Shown piece by piece: positions 26,937 to 35,935 of a stretch of 64,000 bases of DNA. The translations under genes and the position numbers were made by a program. Source of the stretch: Legionella sp. PATHC032 (lineage in GTDB: Bacteria > Pseudomonadota > Gammaproteobacteria > Legionellales > Legionellaceae). Positions within the stretch are counted from its first letter, which is position 1. Each line of letters opens with the position of its first letter. The stretch lies in contig NZ_JAPHOV010000001.1 of assembly GCF_026191185.1 (NCBI RefSeq), forward strand, positions 1,669,001-1,733,000. Reading direction: 5' to 3'. The notes beneath the pieces are model-generated. The model saw only the letters and a program-made list of their open reading frames with translations. It was not told the DNA's origin and did not search any database.

Positions 26937-28907
26937 CTATTTAACATAAGTATTTAACCAGTTGGTGTATCTTTTTAATCTGTCTATGATAAAGCTTGGC
27001 TTCTCCAAAGTATGATATTCATTGGGATAAATAACTAACTGTGTTGGCACATCTAACGATTTCAAAGCTTGGTATAATTGTTCTGAGCCAACACAGGGAA
27101 CATTAAAATCCAACCCACTACACAAAAATAATGTAGGTGTTTTTATATTATTCGCTTTAAGAAAAGGATAACTTAATTTTAAATATAATTCAGGATTGGT
27201 CCATGGTTTTCCTAATTCCAACTCGTATTCTGGAGTGTACTGATCGACACCATAACCAGATAAAATATTTGCTGCTCCAGCACCAGATATAGCAGCCTTG
27301 AAACGATTATCTGTGGCTATGACATAATTGGTTAATATTCCTCCATAGCTCCACCCTCCTATAGCCAAACGATTTGGATCAACCATACCCTTCCCTGTTA
27401 CATAATCAACAGAAGCCAAAATATCTTTTACATCCAAATTACCCCAATCCGCAAAGATTGCTTTGGCATAATTAAAACCTCTCCCTGAACTGCCTCTTGG
27501 ATTAGGAGCAATAACAGCATAATTATTAGCTGCCAGCCACTGCATATCAAAGTTAAATTCATGACTAAATTGATACACTGGCCCCCCATGCAGATAGACA
27601 AAACCAGGGAATAAAATACCTGGTTGGTATCCAGCTGGCTTCATGAATAATCCATCCACTCTTGTCCCATCAAAACTGGTAGACTCTATGTCTTCTGCGG
27701 ATTGAAATTGAACTTCATCCAAAAGCTTTTTATTGTGTTGAGTTAAAGGGATTAATCCAGAATTCAAAATAAATAATTCAGCAGGATGTGTATCATCAGT
27801 TGTTAACAATACAATCTTTCCTTTAGCTAGCGAATAATCCATGTCATAGCGCAAGCCACTAGTCAATTGTTTTACCTGTCCGGAATGACTATCGATCTGG
27901 TTCAAATAGGTGTTTCTGCTTTCTTCTATTAATGCATAAATAAATTTGCCATCTTGAGACCATTTTGGTTTGTAATACCAATTATCCTTGGGCGCAATGA
28001 TTTGCTCATTTTTATTATTGATATCAACAACTACCAATTGATTGGGTGAATAATAAATCCATTGATGCTCATTACTGCGAAGATAAGCTATTTTTGAACT
28101 ATCCGGACTCCATGAAAGATTTGATTCATAATCCGGATTCATATCACTACCCGGGAAACGAGTTAATTGCCACTCCCTGGATCCAGATTTGGGTTCTATC
28201 AAGTAAATATCATAATTAAAATGTCTATCAGAATCTTTCCCGCGCTTTGTGACAAAGGCTATATATTTTCCATCCGGTGACCAGGCTGGTAAATATTCAT
28301 CATGATCTCCATTAGTCAGTTGAGAGATAACCTTGTTCTTAAGTTCAACCAGATATAAATGCTCTCTCCCCTTGCCAAGATAACCACTTCCATCAACCTT
28401 AAATTGATATCTATCTACAACTATAGGCTGATCTTCTTCATTAGATGGATCATTTTTCTGGGCTATAAATGCAATTCTTTTAGAATCTGGGGACCATGTA
28501 AAATCGCTCACTTCGCCATCAATATGAGTTACTTGATGTTCTTTATCATCCTGGGCAGATGCTATCCAAATTTGTGTCGTACCCTCTTTTCCGCTATCGG
28601 ATAAATAAGCTAACCATTTACCATTAGGGCTCCATTTTGGTAACGAGCTTGATGAATCCTCTGCAAATGTAATCCGTTGACTGGATTTACTAGCCACTGA
28701 TACTTTCCATACCTCAGTCGTAGAAATGTTATCTTTAGCATTTAATTGGGATACTGTATAGGCAACCCATTTTCCATCAGGTGACAAGTCTGGCTCGCTG
28801 ATATCTTGTATACGATAAAGATCATCAAGCTCTGGTAAGCGCTTCGCGGCCCATCCGTCAAGATTGATGATAAGACAAATAATTAGCCCTATACATGCCC
28901 CCTTCAT
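26937..28907 (-). CDS. Secreted S9-family prolyl oligopeptidase/acylaminoacyl-peptidase
   Basis: Exported serine peptidase of about 656 residues. A signal peptide (MKGACIGLIICLIINLDGWA) precedes a seven-bladed propeller built from PD40/WD40-like repeats (many SPDGKW and SPDSKR elements, residues about 30-380) and a C-terminal alpha/beta hydrolase with the nucleophile elbow GGWSYGG, Asp in SGLDFNVP and His in NEYHTLEKPS. It should cleave short peptides in the periplasm. The longest frame begins at 28916, but AAGGA is correctly spaced (8 bases) for the ATG at 28907 and overlaps the upstream one. Convergent with the GDT1 gene. Confidence 0.92.
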   Translation of the reverse strand: MKGACIGLIICLIINLDGWAAKRLPELDDLYRIQDISEPDLSPDGKWVAYTVSQLNAKDNISTTEVWKVSVASKSSQRITFAEDSSSSLPKWSPNGKWLAYLSDSGKEGTTQIWIASAQDDKEHQVTHIDGEVSDFTWSPDSKRIAFIAQKNDPSNEEDQPIVVDRYQFKVDGSGYLGKGREHLYLVELKNKVISQLTNGDHDEYLPAWSPDGKYIAFVTKRGKDSDRHFNYDIYLIEPKSGSREWQLTRFPGSDMNPDYESNLSWSPDSSKIAYLRSNEHQWIYYSPNQLVVVDINNKNEQIIAPKDNWYYKPKWSQDGKFIYALIEESRNTYLNQIDSHSGQVKQLTSGLRYDMDYSLAKGKIVLLTTDDTHPAELFILNSGLIPLTQHNKKLLDEVQFQSAEDIESTSFDGTRVDGLFMKPAGYQPGILFPGFVYLHGGPVYQFSHEFNFDMQWLAANNYAVIAPNPRGSSGRGFNYAKAIFADWGNLDVKDILASVDYVTGKGMVDPNRLAIGGWSYGGILTNYVIATDNRFKAAISGAGAANILSGYGVDQYTPEYELELGKPWTNPELYLKLSYPFLKANNIKTPTLFLCSGLDFNVPCVGSEQLYQALKSLDVPTQLVIYPNEYHTLEKPSFIIDRLKRYTNWLNTYVK

Positions 28908-29072
28908 GACAATCATCCTTATTATTTTGAAAAACCAGAGATTTATAGTGTCTTAAAAGTATAGAATAAATTTGTTATATATGATTTTTCCCGCAATCCA
29001 GCGAATAAATTTTGAGTGGAATAAGTACAGTCTGGTGCTATTAGTTTAGAATCGTAGCTGAAATTTTTCAGA

Positions 29073-29105
29073 AATAAAAAGATCCCCGTCTGTTCAACGA
29101 GGATC
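29073..29105 (-). terminator. Rho-independent terminator of sidB
   Basis: On the minus strand an 8-bp stem with one mismatch (29105-29098 with 29088-29081, arms GATCCTCG/CGGGGATC) is followed by TTTTTATTTC. It lies 13 bp beyond the sidB stop codon and is a convincing intrinsic terminator. Confidence 0.75.
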
Positions 29106-29117
29106 ATTAAATGGTTT

Positions 29118-30371
29118 TTAATTAATTTCTGGTATACTTTTTACAGCATGATCCGCCGCTGTTCTTTGAACAAACTCTCTAAAGAAAGTCTGTGCGCTCT
29201 TACCTGATCGATTATGCAATGAATTCCAATCTGAATTATGACCATTAGCATATTGTATATCAGTCTCCATTTTTCTATCGCTTTTGATTTTTTCCCTGGC
29301 TTGAACTAAAGCCTCTCTTGCATTAGCCAACCCTGGTTTCGCAAGAGGATCAGCTTTTCGAATGATATCATCTAAATTTACAATTTCTTCATCAATCTCC
29401 GCCTTTTTCTTGCGTCGCTCGGAAGTAAGTTCTTTATGGATAGATGCATAATGTGGAATCACAGCATCATCGATACGCTCGCCCCTTATCTCTTTTCTTG
29501 ACCTAACCACTATATATTCTTTATATGCTTCTGGAATACTCTTGAATGCACTGCCTGCATCAATTTCCCATTTAGCTAAAGCAACACCTAATTTAATGAA
29601 GGGCTTAGCCAACCATCCAAGTATTGTCCCTCCAATGCTGTCTTTATGACCTATTGCTTGACCAATTTCATCACGCTCTAGACGCATATGACCTACCAGG
29701 AAATTAGTAATGGTGGAGAAAGAACGGCTATTAAATAGATTAATAGGTTGTCCTAGTTGGTGGAAATGTTGTGCTACTAAGGAAGCTACACCTGCACCAA
29801 GAGAATGACCTTTCAAGGTAATATTTTGTGGTGAAACACCTTGATCTAATAATCTTTGTACTTGAGCAATACCATCTGCAACTAAATCCTCACTTGATTT
29901 AGCTTTGCCTGTACTTTGACCAACACCACGAAGGTTGAAACCAACAACATTGGCTTTAAGTGCCTTCGCATCTTCTTTTATATCATCAATGATATGTTCA
30001 TAACACATACCATTGCCTACCAAATTGATAATGTACTTTTGGTATTTAGGATCAATACTTTCTTGTGACCTATGTCTTACTTCGAATGTATCTAAACGTG
30101 CTCCATCGTGAGTAATGACCTCATGTTTCTCACAAATCAGACCGTCTTCATTATAATTACTTACAGTATCATCACTAACAGCTAAATCATCAAAATTTTC
30201 ATTTTGTGCCGGTAGAACTAAACTACTAACCCATTCACCAAGCAGTTTATTTGCACCGATTTTTATTAAATCCCACAGTAAAACAGGGGGAAAAACAGTT
30301 CGAATTGCAATAAATTTAAACCATTCCCAACCACTATATCTAGGTTTTGGTGCATTATAAATTTTAGCCAT
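29118..30371 (-). CDS. sidB: Dot/Icm effector SidB, lipase-like alpha/beta hydrolase
   Basis: Effector of 417 residues translocated into host cells. A hydrolase core is visible: the oxyanion region IINLVGNGMCYEH, NLRGVGQSTG, and the nucleophile elbow KGHSLGAGVAS with the predicted catalytic Ser near 200. The C-terminal third is charged and helical (EIRGERIDDAV, coiled-coil-like KKKAEIDEEIVNLDDIIRKA). The longest frame adds 14 residues from 30413, but the ATG at 30371 has AGGA eight bases upstream and gives the 417-residue length that I remember for SidB. SidB has paralogues among the Sdb proteins. Single-gene transcription unit with its own TATAAT and terminator. Confidence 0.88.
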   Translation of the reverse strand: MAKIYNAPKPRYSGWEWFKFIAIRTVFPPVLLWDLIKIGANKLLGEWVSSLVLPAQNENFDDLAVSDDTVSNYNEDGLICEKHEVITHDGARLDTFEVRHRSQESIDPKYQKYIINLVGNGMCYEHIIDDIKEDAKALKANVVGFNLRGVGQSTGKAKSSEDLVADGIAQVQRLLDQGVSPQNITLKGHSLGAGVASLVAQHFHQLGQPINLFNSRSFSTITNFLVGHMRLERDEIGQAIGHKDSIGGTILGWLAKPFIKLGVALAKWEIDAGSAFKSIPEAYKEYIVVRSRKEIRGERIDDAVIPHYASIHKELTSERRKKKAEIDEEIVNLDDIIRKADPLAKPGLANAREALVQAREKIKSDRKMETDIQYANGHNSDWNSLHNRSGKSAQTFFREFVQRTAADHAVKSIPEIN

Positions 30372-30402
30372 GAGTTCAATCCTATTAATATTTTCTGCGC
30401 AT

Positions 30403-30408
30403 ATTATA
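30403..30408 (-). promoter_or_regulatory. -10 element of sidB
   Basis: Perfect TATAAT on the minus strand 31 bp upstream of the sidB ATG. No good -35 hexamer is seen at 16-18 bases; no PmrA or CpxR tandem motif was found. Confidence 0.4.
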
Positions 30409-30590
30409 TACAATAAATATTAATGGAATCTTATATTTGATATTGTAAATTTAAAAAATTGTCTTAATTTGAGAAGTAAAAAGTGTACGCTCTATATTCT
30501 ATCATTATGCTAATTAGGCTCATGAATTTGACCCAATCGAAGACGCTGCGATGCTATCGCCAACACAACATTTTTCTTCTGTATTGGCCT

Positions 30591-31859
30591 TCATTCAACT
30601 AAGAAATAATATAAAGATTGATAGTTTGGCTCTATGATTGAATAATGTTGTTTTCTGTCTAAAAGAATTTTAAGTTGTTTCGGGACAGGAATTTCTTTTT
30701 TCAAGAGAGGTTCTAATACCTCCGCAAATTTGGCTGGGTGTGCTGGTGCCACAATAACACAAGGTTTGTCCTGATTAATTGAGCTTAGTCGATGATAAGC
30801 TGTTGCGGTATGAGGGCAAATTATATAATGATATTCATTGTAACAATGCATGATAGCTTGCTTAATTTGCTCATCACTAACAGACTCCGCATTCATCTGC
30901 TTTTTACATTCAGAATAACTATTAAATAAAATGAATAAACGCTCCAAATTACTTGGGTCACCTACATCCATCGCTGTTGCCAAAGTTTTAATAACCGATT
31001 TGGATTGAAAAACTCCAGTTAATAAAAATTCACTCAGTGCACTATTGATATTGTTAGCTATTAAAATTTGATCTATCGGAAAACCCAGCATTTTTGCCCA
31101 ATGGCACGCTGTAACATTACCCAGGTTTCCACTTGGAACTATAAAATTGACAGAATAATTATGTCTTAATGCCAATTGAATGCTGGTAAAAGCATAGAAA
31201 ATAACTTGTGGCAATAATCTGGCTATATTCATGCTATTGGCTGTGGTCAATATTCCTTTGTATTCGCTTTTGGCAAATGCCAGCTTAGCCAGCTGTTGAC
31301 ATTGATCAAAGCTGCCATTAACGGCCAATGCGCGAATATTCTCCCCCCAGCAAGTAATCTGCATTTGTTGCCTGAAACTGATTTTATCTTTGGGAAATAA
31401 AATTATTCCCTTCAGCTCCTTTTTTCCACGCAAAGCATAAGCTATTGCAGCGCCAGTATCACCTGATGTTGTGGCCAGAACTTTGGCATTCTTATCTTGT
31501 ATTAGGCGCAATAAACATTCACTGAAAAATTGAGCTCCTAAATCTTTACATGACAGGGTTGGACCATGAAATAACTCCAATACATAATTTTTCTTAAATA
31601 GATGATGTAACGGAAAGGAGAATGTAAGGAATTTTTGAAAAAAAGCATTATTTACATCAATTTTACTATCAGAAAAAAAAGGTGAGAGTAAATTAACAGA
31701 AAAGTCGATTAAATTGCCGTATTCATAAAATTTTTTTATTGTTAAATCCGGAAACCTGTCAGGCACAAACAACCCTCCATCTGCTGCAATGCCTGATAAT
31801 ATCGCTTCATCTATTGTAGAAACGCATTGTCCTCTGGTACTCCTCATTTTAATTTTCAT
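30591..31859 (-). CDS. thrC: Threonine synthase
   Basis: PLP enzyme of about 422 residues that converts O-phosphohomoserine to threonine, last step of threonine synthesis. The N-terminal RSTRG...ADGGLFVP element, HGPTLSCKDLGAQFF with the PLP-binding Lys, TSGDTGAAIAYAL and VPSGNLGNVTAC are all family motifs. The frame can start at a GTG at 31874; the ATG at 31859 is taken because it is the first ATG, although no Shine-Dalgarno sequence is well placed for either. It stands alone, without thrA or thrB nearby. Confidence 0.93.
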   Translation of the reverse strand: MKIKMRSTRGQCVSTIDEAILSGIAADGGLFVPDRFPDLTIKKFYEYGNLIDFSVNLLSPFFSDSKIDVNNAFFQKFLTFSFPLHHLFKKNYVLELFHGPTLSCKDLGAQFFSECLLRLIQDKNAKVLATTSGDTGAAIAYALRGKKELKGIILFPKDKISFRQQMQITCWGENIRALAVNGSFDQCQQLAKLAFAKSEYKGILTTANSMNIARLLPQVIFYAFTSIQLALRHNYSVNFIVPSGNLGNVTACHWAKMLGFPIDQILIANNINSALSEFLLTGVFQSKSVIKTLATAMDVGDPSNLERLFILFNSYSECKKQMNAESVSDEQIKQAIMHCYNEYHYIICPHTATAYHRLSSINQDKPCVIVAPAHPAKFAEVLEPLLKKEIPVPKQLKILLDRKQHYSIIEPNYQSLYYFLVE

Positions 31860-31982
31860 CTGCTGTCTTTGCACCCTCTGATGAAATATTGGTGAAAGCC
31901 ATGTTTGAGTTAATCTAATTTAAAGCATAATTGAAGTTTAGCTTGTTTTTTAGAAATTTATTAAGATTAGCGTAGGGTTGCA

Positions 31983-32747
31983 TCAGGAAAAACGCCAATT
32001 CAAACCCAATTTGAATTGTTCCAAAATTGGATGTTTAGCGATTCTGGTCGTTTGATACCTATGATTGTTAGAATCCTTGCCCTGTGTATTAAAGATAAAA
32101 TCTTGCAAACGATTCCAATCCCACTCTACACGGCAACGCCAATTTTTGGTTAACTCCAACTCCAAGCCTGTACCTAATTGGACTCCATTCTTTTTTTGGG
32201 TATTTGAAAATCGTCCACTAAATGAGCCTACAGGGCCACTCTGAGTGATACTTCCGCCTAGATTAATATCACTGATAATCCAGCCTACCCGTCCATATAC
32301 GACTCCCACAGAAGGCAAATAATAACCAGGGTGTATAGCCAGACCGGTCTGCCATTTTTGTTTGAATGAACCCTTTAATATTCTTGAATAAAGTTCATTA
32401 GCATCAAAAAAGTAGATTTTTCCTTCGTTGGAACTACGATTAAAAAAGCCCTCTAAACCAAGATAATAATGTGTCAGGAAAAACTTTTCATAGCCTAAAT
32501 AAATTTCTCCCCCAACTCCCGTTCCATTCCAGTCAAAATGGTCAAAGTCAGTAAAATTGAGCTCTTGACTGGTTTCATTCCTTTTAAAATTGTAATAGGC
32601 TGTGTCTCTAATCACTGAAAAACCTAAATACGTATTGGGTCTTAGAAAAAGGTTTAGCGGTGTTTTTTCAGCTGCTAAAACAAATAAAGGAGTAAAACTG
32701 AAAAGTAAAAACAACAATATGGATTGAACAGGAAAACATAAATACAC
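31983..32747 (-). CDS. Outer-membrane beta-barrel protein
   Basis: Protein of 254 residues with a signal peptide (about 1-25, ending VLAAEK) and alternating aromatic/hydrophobic strands ending in FKLGLNWRFS, the pattern of small eight-stranded barrels of the OmpA/Opa-like group. Start is GTG at 32747 with AAGGA seven bases upstream. Function unknown; Legionella has several such surface proteins. It lies in a gap of its own between thrC and the yceI operon. Confidence 0.8.
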   Translation of the reverse strand: MYLCFPVQSILLFLLFSFTPLFVLAAEKTPLNLFLRPNTYLGFSVIRDTAYYNFKRNETSQELNFTDFDHFDWNGTGVGGEIYLGYEKFFLTHYYLGLEGFFNRSSNEGKIYFFDANELYSRILKGSFKQKWQTGLAIHPGYYLPSVGVVYGRVGWIISDINLGGSITQSGPVGSFSGRFSNTQKKNGVQLGTGLELELTKNWRCRVEWDWNRLQDFIFNTQGKDSNNHRYQTTRIAKHPILEQFKLGLNWRFS

Positions 32748-32975
32748 GAATAAATCCTTTTACTAAAGTGAAAATATATCCATTACCTTCTATGACATGT
32801 CTCTATTTTGCATCAGCGATAAAAATACTAATTGTACTTATCCTATGGACAAAACTCTATATTTTTGTGAAAAAACCTGGCCAATGCATGATGCCAGTTA
32901 GTTCCTTAAAGTTTGAAATAATTAAAATTATTTAACATACCTCTACGTATTAGTAATTACCTGTTAGCCTTGAAA

Positions 32976-33551
32976 TTATTTTTTTCGTGCTGCGGTTATT
33001 TTAAAACGAACGATTACTTCATCTTGTATTTCATCAGTACTCGCCCATTCACCTTGACCTACCCCAAACGTACTGCGTTTGATTGTTGAACTTCCTTCAA
33101 CTAAAACTTGATCACTGGAAACTTGCTCCACAACAAATTTTAGAGTCACTGGGGCTGATTTATCTCGAACAGTTAGAATCCCTTCTGCCTCATAAGTTTT
33201 ATCATCCAATTGATTAAATTTCGTTGCTTTAAATTCTGCGTTAGGAAATGATTTGACATTAAACCAGTCAGGGGAGGCTAACGTTGTCACGATGTCCTCA
33301 AAAGGCGCTGCAATCGAATTCATATCAATAGTAATATGAATTGATCCTGCTTTGTAGTTAGATGGGTCTGCGAAAATTTGACCAGTAAATGTCTTAAATC
33401 GTCCTGTAACCGGAGCACCATTTTGAGTGCCAGTAAAAGTAATCTCACTTTGTGCTGGTATAATTTCCCATTGCGGTAGATTATTGGCGTGAATAAATGT
33501 GCACATAAAAAATATCAATACCCAAAAGGGGAATTTAAAATAGATATTCAC
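32976..33551 (-). CDS. YceI-family periplasmic lipid-binding protein
   Basis: Secreted lipocalin-like protein of 191 residues; YceI proteins bind isoprenoid (quinone-like) chains. Signal peptide about 1-22, then WEIIPAQSEITFTGTQNGAPVTGRF and the typical SFPNAEFKAT and GEWASTDEIQDEV elements. It starts with GTG in a TAGTG overlap with the cytochrome b561 gene, so the two are coupled. This is the type often found with b561, as in E. coli yceJ-yceI. Last gene of a four-gene unit. Confidence 0.9.
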   Translation of the reverse strand: MNIYFKFPFWVLIFFMCTFIHANNLPQWEIIPAQSEITFTGTQNGAPVTGRFKTFTGQIFADPSNYKAGSIHITIDMNSIAAPFEDIVTTLASPDWFNVKSFPNAEFKATKFNQLDDKTYEAEGILTVRDKSAPVTLKFVVEQVSSDQVLVEGSSTIKRSTFGVGQGEWASTDEIQDEVIVRFKITAARKK

Positions 33552-34081
33552 TATAACATTCTCCGTAATATATCATCCTTGTTAATAAAATGATGTTTTA
33601 ATGCCGCTGCAGTATGCAGGATTATGGCTGCAATTAAAGCATATCCCAACCATTCATGAATCCATTGAAATAAAATTCTGTTACTTTCATCTGGAGACAC
33701 AAGGTTAGGCAATACAAATAATCCAAAAAAAGAAGCGGGTAATCCGGCGGCTGAGGTGATTAGCCATCCACTGATGGGCATAGCAAACATGAAAAAATAA
33801 AATGCCCAATGCATACTGCGAGCTGCAATTTTCTCTAACAGGGGAATAGCCAATTCCGGTAATTGATTAGTCAAACGCCAAATCAATCTAAAAAAAGCTA
33901 AGAACAACACGAGAAATCCATACTCCTTATGCCAGCCATATAATTTTAATTTCTCAAGACTAATAGGGATTCTCACCATATACAAACCAACCCCCAATAG
34001 TCCAATAATTAAAACAGCCATAATCCAATGGAAAAAAATCGTAACCAGGCCAAATTTGGTTGAAGTATTCCTTATCTGCAT
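33551..34081 (-). CDS. Cytochrome b561 family protein
   Basis: Inner-membrane di-haem cytochrome of 176 residues with four membrane helices. Haem-ligand histidines are visible in FHWIMAVL, GWHKEYG, MHWAFYFFMF and the final HTAAALKHHF. The likely role is electron exchange with the quinone pool for a periplasmic partner; gene order puts it between two YceI proteins, which bind isoprenoid chains. The start lies three bases after the upstream yceI stop. Confidence 0.9.
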   Translation of the reverse strand: MQIRNTSTKFGLVTIFFHWIMAVLIIGLLGVGLYMVRIPISLEKLKLYGWHKEYGFLVLFLAFFRLIWRLTNQLPELAIPLLEKIAARSMHWAFYFFMFAMPISGWLITSAAGLPASFFGLFVLPNLVSPDESNRILFQWIHEWLGYALIAAIILHTAAALKHHFINKDDILRRML

Positions 34082-34084
34082 AAA

Positions 34085-34678
34085 TTATCCATATTTTTTA
34101 TCGAGATAAGCTTCTGCTTCTATTTCTATTTCGACATCATCCCCTACTTCTGGTATTAAAGCTTTTATTCCATAATCAGAGCGTTTTAATGAAGTGGTAG
34201 CGCTAAACCCAACTGTTTCTCTGTCATTTAATAAATTAATTCCTGCTTTATTGAATACTACGTCCAATATGACAGGCTTTGTAACGCCATGTAAAGTAAG
34301 CATTCCATATACTTTTGCTTTATTTTTGCCTGTTATCTCCACCTTATCACTAACAAAGGTTGCTGTAGGAAACTGTTTGGTATCAAAGAACAATTTACCT
34401 TTCAAATGCTTATCGAGCTCAGGTATACCTGTAACGATGTCATCGATCTTGATAGTCACATTCACTTTGCTCTGCTGCGGCTTATCCTTATCAAGGACAA
34501 GCTGGCCATTGGCATACCATTTTCCAGCTTGAGTTGAAAAGCCCAAATGCTTTACCTTCCATAACACATAAGTATGTTGATTATCTAAAGTCAAGGTTTG
34601 TGGTTCTGCATAAATATCAGTAGAAAATACAAAAACAGCCAATATTGCAAAAATAAAATGTCTGTAATTCCTTTTCAT
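34085..34678 (-). CDS. YceI-family periplasmic lipid-binding protein (second copy)
   Basis: Protein of about 197 residues with signal peptide and YceI fold (HTYVLWKVKHLGFSTQAGKW, then FPTATFVSDKVE and LKRSDYGI). The reading frame extends to a TTG at 34684, but AGGA precedes the ATG at 34678 with seven-base spacing. It is more E. coli YceI-like than the second YceI gene of the operon; the two are clearly diverged paralogues that flank b561. Confidence 0.9.
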   Translation of the reverse strand: MKRNYRHFIFAILAVFVFSTDIYAEPQTLTLDNQHTYVLWKVKHLGFSTQAGKWYANGQLVLDKDKPQQSKVNVTIKIDDIVTGIPELDKHLKGKLFFDTKQFPTATFVSDKVEITGKNKAKVYGMLTLHGVTKPVILDVVFNKAGINLLNDRETVGFSATTSLKRSDYGIKALIPEVGDDVEIEIEAEAYLDKKYG

Positions 34679-34702
34679 TTTCAATTCCTAAAATAGATTA
34701 AA

Positions 34703-34963
34703 TTATGATTTAGCTTTATCCAATGAACCGCCAACAATTTTGTCACAAATCCCTTTAGGCAATAAAATAAAAGCATCCTTTTGGTTATCTTTAGTAGAAG
34801 AGCCGGCGCAATCAGAGGTCGCCGTTGAACAATCATTCATGCCCTTTTTAACTATGCCATAGCATTTCTCAGTACTCGAATCCTCAGCCATCGCAGTATT
34901 CGATGCAATAAGAATTAAAAAGGCACTAACAGTGGATTGTATCAATTTCTCCTTCAATGACAT
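34703..34963 (-). CDS. DUF2282 (bufferin BufA1-like) secreted four-cysteine peptide
   Basis: Small protein of 86 residues: signal peptide (about 1-27, ending NTAMA), then a mature part with exactly four Cys in the DUF2282 pattern EKCYG, NDCST, SDCAG and KGICDKIVGGSL. DUF2282 proteins include the bufferin precursor BufA1, whose cysteines are modified by a DUF692 (MNIO) enzyme to make a copper-binding peptide. No DUF692 or DUF2063 gene is next to it; instead it heads the yceI-b561-yceI unit. The frame extends to a TTG (34987) but the ATG at 34963 has AAGGAG seven bases upstream. Family assignment is from motif memory. Confidence 0.8.
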   Translation of the reverse strand: MSLKEKLIQSTVSAFLILIASNTAMAEDSSTEKCYGIVKKGMNDCSTATSDCAGSSTKDNQKDAFILLPKGICDKIVGGSLDKAKS

Positions 34964-35035
34964 AGATAATCTCCTTATTATAGTCAATTGAAACTTAATG
35001 TCAGAATAACAACAATAAAAACATAGTAAACTTAT

Positions 35036-35920
35036 TTAATGAATAAATGAATGCAAATAATCATATGCTTTTTTAGCATACTCCAAAGGATGAGCTTTTG
35101 TCGGATCCTGCTCTGCCTCCACTATCATCCACCCTTTAAAATGATGTTTTTGAAGTCCTGCCCATATAGGAATAAAATCAATTGCCCCATCACCAGGCAC
35201 AGTAAATACCCCAGCTCTTACAGCGTCCATGAAACTGAGTTTTTCCCTTTCAACTCGTCTCAAAACCTCGGTGCGAATGTCTTTCAGATGAACATACAAA
35301 ATACGATCACCGTACTTATCTATCAAATTAACCGGATCTATTCCTGAAAAAGCAGCATGGCCAGTATCCAATAATAGAGAAACCAATTTTGGACTGGTAT
35401 TGGTCATTAAAAAATCAATGTCTTTCTCCCAAAATACCCCAGTCCCTGCATGGTAATGATAAACAATCGTCATATTGAAGTCGTAAGCAATTCGACCTAA
35501 TGTATGCAGTCCTTGAATCAATAAACTCCATTGCTCTTCATTAAATTGCGGGATATGAGTGCTTAATATCGGTAAATCAGTGCCTTGAATAGCGTGCCCA
35601 CATTCACAAACATTAACAAATGATGCGCCCAATGCGCGCATAAAACTTAAATGTTCAAGAAATCTTGATATGGTTTTTTCATAGGCATTAGGCTCAGTAA
35701 AATAAGTGCTAAACCATGAACTCGATAATTGTAAATCTCGTTGCTCCAAAGCAGCTTTTAAAGTTCTTGCATCGCGCGGGTATTTATTTCCCAGCTCAGT
35801 GCCAGAATAGCCTGCCAAAGCCATTTCACTAATGCATTGCTCAAAACTAATGTTTTTACCTAAATTCGGGTCGTCATCATTGCACCAATTAATTGGTGCG
35901 ATACCAAGTTGAATACTCAT
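35036..35920 (-). CDS. iolE: Inosose dehydratase IolE
   Basis: TIM-barrel enzyme of about 294 residues that dehydrates scyllo-inosose (2-keto-myo-inositol) in inositol breakdown. The start SIQLGIAPINWCNDDDPNLG is the IolE hallmark; metal-binding residues appear in LLLDTGHAAFSG, YVHLKDIR and GWMIVEAEQD. GGGA is six bases before the ATG at 35920, which is preferred to the ATG at 35923 and the TTG at 35926. Last of the iol genes, 15 bp behind iolD. Confidence 0.94.
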   Translation of the reverse strand: MSIQLGIAPINWCNDDDPNLGKNISFEQCISEMALAGYSGTELGNKYPRDARTLKAALEQRDLQLSSSWFSTYFTEPNAYEKTISRFLEHLSFMRALGASFVNVCECGHAIQGTDLPILSTHIPQFNEEQWSLLIQGLHTLGRIAYDFNMTIVYHYHAGTGVFWEKDIDFLMTNTSPKLVSLLLDTGHAAFSGIDPVNLIDKYGDRILYVHLKDIRTEVLRRVEREKLSFMDAVRAGVFTVPGDGAIDFIPIWAGLQKHHFKGWMIVEAEQDPTKAHPLEYAKKAYDYLHSFIH

Positions 35921-35935
35921 CATCAATCCCTTTTT

